A stretch of DNA of 57,264 nucleotides from CALARM01 sp964431735. Lineage in GTDB: Bacteria > Vulcanimicrobiota > SpSt-956 > JAKJGF01. The position numbers and the translations under genes were made by a program. The notes beneath the pieces were generated by a model that searched no databases, was not told the DNA's origin, and was given only the letters and a program-made list of their open reading frames with translations. Where the stretch lies: assembly GCA_964431735.1 (NCBI GenBank), contig CAYSLJ010000017.1, forward strand, positions 1 through 57,264, in the 5' to 3' direction. Positions 53,170 to 57,264 of this stretch are shown here, piece by piece (position 1 is the first letter of the stretch; each line of letters begins with the position of its first letter).

Positions 53170-54315
53170 ATGTTCACTAAAAAGATTTTCTTACTGTTAA
53201 TCCTTCTGTCTTTATGTATCTTCTGTAATCCTGTAATTTCCGAAGATTTACCTCCCATAATAATAGGAGTAGATAGTTTTCCTTTTGAACAGGGACAGGC
53301 AGTGGTTATGCAGAAACAATTATGGGGAGACAGAGACGAAGTTTCCTTTGAAACCTCCGTTGTTGGAGGCACAAAAGATGTGCAGGGGAAACAGGCTTTT
53401 ATTGTTAAAAGTATCGATACGTCCGGTGATGTTCAGGAAGATTATATGGTCAAAAACGGTTCGACACTCATGTATCTTGGAACAACGAGAGAAAAATGGA
53501 ATAAACTCGTTCCTGCCATGAATCTTAAATTTCCCCTTCAACTCAATGCTACCTGGACTGCAGTAGATAGAGAAATCTCCGGTAAACACGTTCTTATAAC
53601 CGCAAAGGTAACATCTCAGGAATTTATAAAGGTGCCTGCAGGCATATTTCAATGTCTCAAGATTGAGATAACATCGGGTTTTACAGATGAAAAAAGGGTA
53701 GTAAACAGTTCTATATGGATTGCGCCGGGAAAAGGTATTGTAAAGGAGATACAGCAGATAGAAGAGAAAGTCACACAGGTAAGGGAACTTGTATATTTTC
53801 AGAAAGGCGGCAAAAGCCTTGCAGGAACTTCAATACCATCAGGCGGGTCTCGGTGGAGCGGTAACGGAGAAAGCACCTATCATGCCTACTCGAAACATCC
53901 TGCGAAAGGAAGTACTATTGAACAGGATATAGTAATCAGTTATGCCTTTACTTTTTCCATAGATCCCGGTACAGGACTTATAAAAGGGCAGGGTGAAGGA
54001 GCCATAAAAAAATACAGAAATTCTTCTGATGAAGGAGGGAAATGGACCAATTATTCAATCGACGGCGCACCGAGAACAGTGTTTACATTTACAGGGAAAA
54101 AAGAAGGTAATTCTCTTAATTTCTATGACGGATTTACTTCTTTAAACCCGGATAAAATAAAACTGTCAGGAATGGGTGATGTGCCGATGATGAAAGCCCT
54201 TGAGCATGCGTTTCGTCTTTCTGCATCTATAAACGGAAACAGTGCAGGTGCCAGTTTTTCAGCCGGTACTAAAGATGGAGCATCCATTAAGATACAGTGG
54301 CAGGCGAAACAGTAA
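53170..54315 (+). CDS. Exported protein with TapB/DUF3108-like N-terminal region
   Basis: A 381-residue secreted protein. Signal peptide 1-24 (FLLLILLSLCIFC core, cleavage near VIS-ED). The next 200 residues look like the TapB/DUF3108 beta fold: FPFEQGQ...; LKFPLQLNATWTAVDREISG; KVTSQEFIKVPAGIFQCLKIEI; SSIWIAPGKGIVKEIQ. The remaining C-terminal part (about 225-381) is not recognised. The ATG at 53170 begins the signal peptide and follows AAAGGAG; the frame to 53131 has no reason to be used. Probably a periplasmic or surface protein; function unknown. Confidence 0.72.
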   Translation: MFTKKIFLLLILLSLCIFCNPVISEDLPPIIIGVDSFPFEQGQAVVMQKQLWGDRDEVSFETSVVGGTKDVQGKQAFIVKSIDTSGDVQEDYMVKNGSTLMYLGTTREKWNKLVPAMNLKFPLQLNATWTAVDREISGKHVLITAKVTSQEFIKVPAGIFQCLKIEITSGFTDEKRVVNSSIWIAPGKGIVKEIQQIEEKVTQVRELVYFQKGGKSLAGTSIPSGGSRWSGNGESTYHAYSKHPAKGSTIEQDIVISYAFTFSIDPGTGLIKGQGEGAIKKYRNSSDEGGKWTNYSIDGAPRTVFTFTGKKEGNSLNFYDGFTSLNPDKIKLSGMGDVPMMKALEHAFRLSASINGNSAGASFSAGTKDGASIKIQWQAKQ

Positions 54316-54372
54316 TCAGTGATGCCTGATGCGTGATGCGTAATGAGCAAGAAAAATCTTCACGCATTACGT
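54312..54372. repeat. Convergent heptamer arrays
   Basis: GTGATGCCTGATGC/GTGATGC/GTAATGA on the left, TTCACGCATTACGTATT on the right, between two exported-protein genes. Confidence 0.65.
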
Positions 54373-54396
54373 ATTATTATGAAAGGAGATTTTACA

Positions 54397-54927
54397 ATGA
54401 GAAAAGTTTTCATATTAACAGCTCTTTTTACTTTTTTACTTTCTTCTGTAATTCTGGCAAATCTTCCTACAAAGGATATTGTGCCGGGAAAATCGGTGGG
54501 AGGTCTTAAACTTGGAACATCGTCAAAAGACATAAAAAAAATGATGGGAGAACCTGATAAGGTTGAAAAAGGAGAAGGAAGCCAGAAGTATTTTGTTTAT
54601 AATTACAATAAAGATAAAAAACGTGAATACGGACTTATGTTAACCATAGAAAATGATAAATTAATAACTATTTTTGTATTCGATAAAAATTTCGTTGCTC
54701 CCGGAGGTCTTAAAGTAGGAGCCAGTGCAATGAAAATTCAGGAAAAATATAGAGAGCAAATAGATAAGAAATATTATATTATGCAGAAAAATGATCTCGG
54801 CGGCAGTGATATAATATTCCCCCGTATAGGCATAGGATTTATGGTTAAATCAGATGCAAAAGCAGGGGATGATCTTATTACGAACATAATGATTTTAGAG
54901 GCAATACCTGATTGGACTCAGAAATAG
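54397..54927 (+). CDS. Small exported protein with SmpA/OmlA-like repeats
   Basis: A 176-residue protein with a signal peptide (1-21, cleavage after ILA). GLKLGTSSKDIKKMMGEPDKV resembles the GMxxxxVxxxLGxPxxV start of SmpA/OmlA (BLIP-like) domains, and APGGLKVGASAMKIQEKY is a second such unit. No lipobox. The ATG at 54397 has AAAGGAG; the longer frame from 54343 passes through repeats. Role unknown, envelope location likely. Confidence 0.7.
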   Translation: MRKVFILTALFTFLLSSVILANLPTKDIVPGKSVGGLKLGTSSKDIKKMMGEPDKVEKGEGSQKYFVYNYNKDKKREYGLMLTIENDKLITIFVFDKNFVAPGGLKVGASAMKIQEKYREQIDKKYYIMQKNDLGGSDIIFPRIGIGFMVKSDAKAGDDLITNIMILEAIPDWTQK

Positions 54928-54935
54928 TCAACATA

Positions 54936-54971
54936 CGGGCTGTCTCAGGACAAACTTTTGAGGCAGTCCCG
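54936..54971. terminator. Hairpin between converging genes
   Basis: CGGGCTGTCTCA (54936-54947) pairs with TGAGGCAGTCCCG (54959-54971) with one bulge and one mismatch, loop 11 nt. It lies between the SmpA-like gene and the converging penicillin-binding protein gene. The right-hand T-tract is weak. GGCTGTCTCA also resembles some IS termini, so an element remnant is possible. Confidence 0.55.
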
Positions 54972-55019
54972 ATTATTTAACAGATTTGTTTAAGTTCAAG
55001 ACTTTTCTCTTATGATAAT

Positions 55020-57122
55020 TCAGTCCTGTATTTTCCCATCATCTTCTTCCGGAGTAGATATCGGAGGTACAGGTGTTGGTTGGGCTACCTCTCTGGTATT
55101 ATCGACAGCCCAGCCTTTATGGGCAGAAATTTCACATTGCTTTTCAGGCTCTGTTCCCTTTTCGAAACGTCTTTTTGCCGGGGACGGACATTTCGGCCCT
55201 GCAATCAGTCCTGATTCGGGACATATCTCTACTTCAACATAATCGCCTTTCGGCATTTCAAATTCCGCTACAGGAAGTTTTTCTTCTGCTTTTTTCATAA
55301 AATCAGCCCATATCATGGCAGGATAATCTCCTCCGTAAACTCTTTCCATAGGAGAAAAATCATCATTACCTATCCAGACTGCAGTGGAAAAATCCGGTGT
55401 GTAACCTACAAACCATGCATCGCGATAGTCATTTGTAGTTCCTGTTTTACCTGCAGCAGGCCTTCCTATATAGGCATTGGCACCAGTGCCGCTCTCTATT
55501 ACGCTTCTGAGCATATCTGTAACGTTATAGGCTGTTTCTGCAGGAAGAATCTTTATACCTGTTCTGCGGGAATTGTCTTCTATAATATTTCCGTCACTGT
55601 CTGTTATCTTTTTTATTGTCGTAGCTTCTATTTTTGTTCCCATATTCCCAAGTGTTGATACGGCACAGGCCATTTCCAGAACAGTGACTTCTGCGCTGCC
55701 AAGGGCAAGAGAGAGATATGGTTTTAATTCGCCCTGAATACCCATTGCATGGGCGTATTTTATTACAGTATCTATACCTACCTGTTCCAGAATTTTCACA
55801 CTTACAACATTACGGGAGAGTCTGAGAGCATCCCTCATTCTCATAGAACCCATAAACCTTCCGTCACTGTTCTGAGGTGTATATGGTTCTCCCTGGGGAG
55901 AAGTAAATGTAGTAGGAGAATCGCTGAAAACAGTGTCAGGCGATATGCCGCTGTTCACTGCAGCAGTATAGACAAATATCTTGAATGAAGAGCCTGGCTG
56001 TCTTCTGGCCTGCCATGCCCTGTTAAACTGATTTTTTTGATTGTAATCATATCCTCCTACCATAACTCTTATGAAACCTGTTTTATTTTCCACACATACA
56101 AGAGCACCCTGATTGCAATAGGCATATTCCTTTATCCCGAGATCAATACCTTTTCTTAATGCTGTCTGGGCATATTCCTGAAGAGGTATATCAAGAGTAC
56201 TGTAAACCTTCAGACCACCTCTGTATATAACTTCAGAACCGTATTTTTTTACCAGTTCATGAAGACAGTATGTGCTGAAATAGGGCATGCGAAAACCCTT
56301 AAACCCGAGTTCCCTGGGGCCTGTTGTTTTTACAGGTTTATCTGTATATTTTTTTGCTTCCTCAGGGGCAATCATCTTCAGATCTTTCATTCTGTTAAGA
56401 ACAAGGGTTTGCCTTTCTTTACAGGCTTTGATGTCCACGAAAGGGGAGTAAAGGGAAGGTGCCTGGGGAAGGCCTGCAAGTACGGCAGATTCTCCGAGAT
56501 CTACATCTGTTACAGATTTACCGAAATAGGTTCTCGCTGCTGCTTCCACACCGAAAGAGCCGGAACCGAGAAATATCTGGTTTAAATATAATTCTAAAAT
56601 CTCATCTTTTGAGAATTTCTTTTCAATCTGAATGGAAAGAAGTATTTCGGAAATTTTTCTTCCGTAACTCTGTTCCTGAGAGAGAAAAAGGTTTCTTGCA
56701 AGTTGCTGTGTAATGGTACTGGCTCCCTGGCTCATGCCTTTTTCCCTGAGATTGGCCCAGAGAGCTCTTAAAATGCCTTTTATACTGATACCATGGTGGG
56801 AATAAAATTTATCATCTTCTATGGCAAGAAAAGCATTCACCAGATCTTTCGGCATTTTCTTAAAAGGAACCCATGTCCTGTTTTCTTCATAAAGTTCTGC
56901 TATAAGTTCTCCGTTACTTGCATAAATTCTTGTCGTTTCTCCGGGCTGAAATTTTTCAAGGGCACTTATGTCAGGAAGGGTTTTGTAACAGCTGTATACT
57001 ATACCTGTTCCTGTACCTAATACCAGGAGAGTTAGAAGAATAACTATAAGAATTATATATTTTAAAACTTTTTTTATTAATCTGTATCTTGCTTTTTTTG
57101 TTGATCTTGAAATTGTTATCAC
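55020..57122 (-). CDS. Class A penicillin-binding protein (PBP1A type)
   Basis: A bifunctional peptidoglycan synthase of 700 residues, anchored by one TM segment (about 20-45). The glycosyltransferase GT51 domain (about 70-240) has AIEDDKFYSHHG with the catalytic Glu, GASTITQQLARN and FLGSGSFGVEAAA. The transpeptidase domain (about 330-640) has the acylated Ser in PGSSFK, SRN and GKTGTT. A short Pro/Glu-rich tail ends the protein. The predicted start is GTG at 57122, but AAAGGTG includes this GTG, so initiation may be at a non-standard codon a few triplets later. The 142 bp upstream show no distinct promoter. Confidence 0.95.
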   Translation of the reverse strand: MITISRSTKKARYRLIKKVLKYIILIVILLTLLVLGTGTGIVYSCYKTLPDISALEKFQPGETTRIYASNGELIAELYEENRTWVPFKKMPKDLVNAFLAIEDDKFYSHHGISIKGILRALWANLREKGMSQGASTITQQLARNLFLSQEQSYGRKISEILLSIQIEKKFSKDEILELYLNQIFLGSGSFGVEAAARTYFGKSVTDVDLGESAVLAGLPQAPSLYSPFVDIKACKERQTLVLNRMKDLKMIAPEEAKKYTDKPVKTTGPRELGFKGFRMPYFSTYCLHELVKKYGSEVIYRGGLKVYSTLDIPLQEYAQTALRKGIDLGIKEYAYCNQGALVCVENKTGFIRVMVGGYDYNQKNQFNRAWQARRQPGSSFKIFVYTAAVNSGISPDTVFSDSPTTFTSPQGEPYTPQNSDGRFMGSMRMRDALRLSRNVVSVKILEQVGIDTVIKYAHAMGIQGELKPYLSLALGSAEVTVLEMACAVSTLGNMGTKIEATTIKKITDSDGNIIEDNSRRTGIKILPAETAYNVTDMLRSVIESGTGANAYIGRPAAGKTGTTNDYRDAWFVGYTPDFSTAVWIGNDDFSPMERVYGGDYPAMIWADFMKKAEEKLPVAEFEMPKGDYVEVEICPESGLIAGPKCPSPAKRRFEKGTEPEKQCEISAHKGWAVDNTREVAQPTPVPPISTPEEDDGKIQD

Positions 57123-57264
57123 CTTTGTTTTGTGTCTTTACGAAATATTCTATAAATCCTGAAAATTTCCTTTTATTATCATTAATTGAAAATCTTTTAT
57201 AAAATTAACATGATTGCGTTTTTTTACGACAGGTAAATTCACCTTTACTGAAAATTATAGTTAA

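Noticed and set aside
57250..57264. Third copy of the second element's left arm at the window end (ATTATAGTTA)
   Set aside because: Only about ten bases match before the window ends, and a similar ATTATAGTT occurs near 14121 by chance.
1..57264. tRNA or rRNA genes
   Set aside because: No stretch read as a cloverleaf or conserved rRNA sequence on either strand by eye.

Overview
This is a low-GC (about 36-37% by eye) bacterial chromosome segment with one 100-N scaffold gap (42423-42522). The organism is not identifiable from sequence alone. Corrinoid methyl-transfer proteins and no visible respiratory genes suggest an anaerobe. A PBP1A-type enzyme, an ECF sigma/anti-sigma pair and exported proteins show a walled cell. 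Many two-component proteins, eukaryote-like Ser/Thr kinases, double-CxxC zinc ribbons and very large TPR proteins resemble little-studied candidate phyla more than model Firmicutes or Proteobacteria. That placement is inference.

Region 1 (1-16 kb), metabolism, uptake and sensing: a DUF2254 membrane protein; ATP-type 6-phosphofructokinase; a FIST sensor 1 bp upstream of a hybrid histidine kinase with Hpt domain; and a BMP-family ABC importer whose parts are dispersed (lipoprotein at 6.7 kb, ATPase and one permease at 12.5-15.3 kb, no second permease). A minus-strand operon lies between the importer parts: corrinoid protein, UroD-type methyltransferase lacking both zinc cysteines, DUF1638 protein, then a GAF histidine kinase coupled by an ATGA overlap. 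An HD hydrolase and a solitary IS200/IS605-like right-end hairpin follow.

Region 2 (16-25 kb): a REC-PAS-GAF histidine kinase, a REC protein with a Cys-rich tail, a DUF1998 helicase and a CCA-adding enzyme.

Region 3 (22.7-50.5 kb), a signalling and scaffold island: zinc-ribbon/Ser-Thr kinase/16-TPR protein; divergent PP2C/zinc-ribbon/FHA phosphatase; a 1668-residue mosaic membrane protein; FecR protein; glycosyltransferase; zinc-ribbon/TPR/zinc-ribbon protein; 1440-residue TPR protein; a REC/coiled-coil/repeat/zinc-ribbon protein split by the gap; a DEAH helicase; and a zinc-ribbon/Ser-Thr kinase/PilM fusion. Five of these proteins carry the same style of zinc ribbon, and kinases and a phosphatase sit together, so a shared phospho-signalling network is a reasonable hypothesis.

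Region 4 (50.6-57.2 kb), envelope: a DUF4349-like protein, a three-gene sigma operon that starts with a 43-codon membrane peptide, small exported proteins and a class A penicillin-binding protein.

Most intergenic spaces from 1 to 34.6 kb and from 50.5 to 54.4 kb contain arrays of a degenerate 7-bp unit (GTGANNN or GTAANNN) on the left facing the complementary unit on the right, whichever way the genes point. Some arrays sit inside MITE-like elements, and several genes take their stop codon from an array. The arrays are absent between 34.7 and 50.5 kb.
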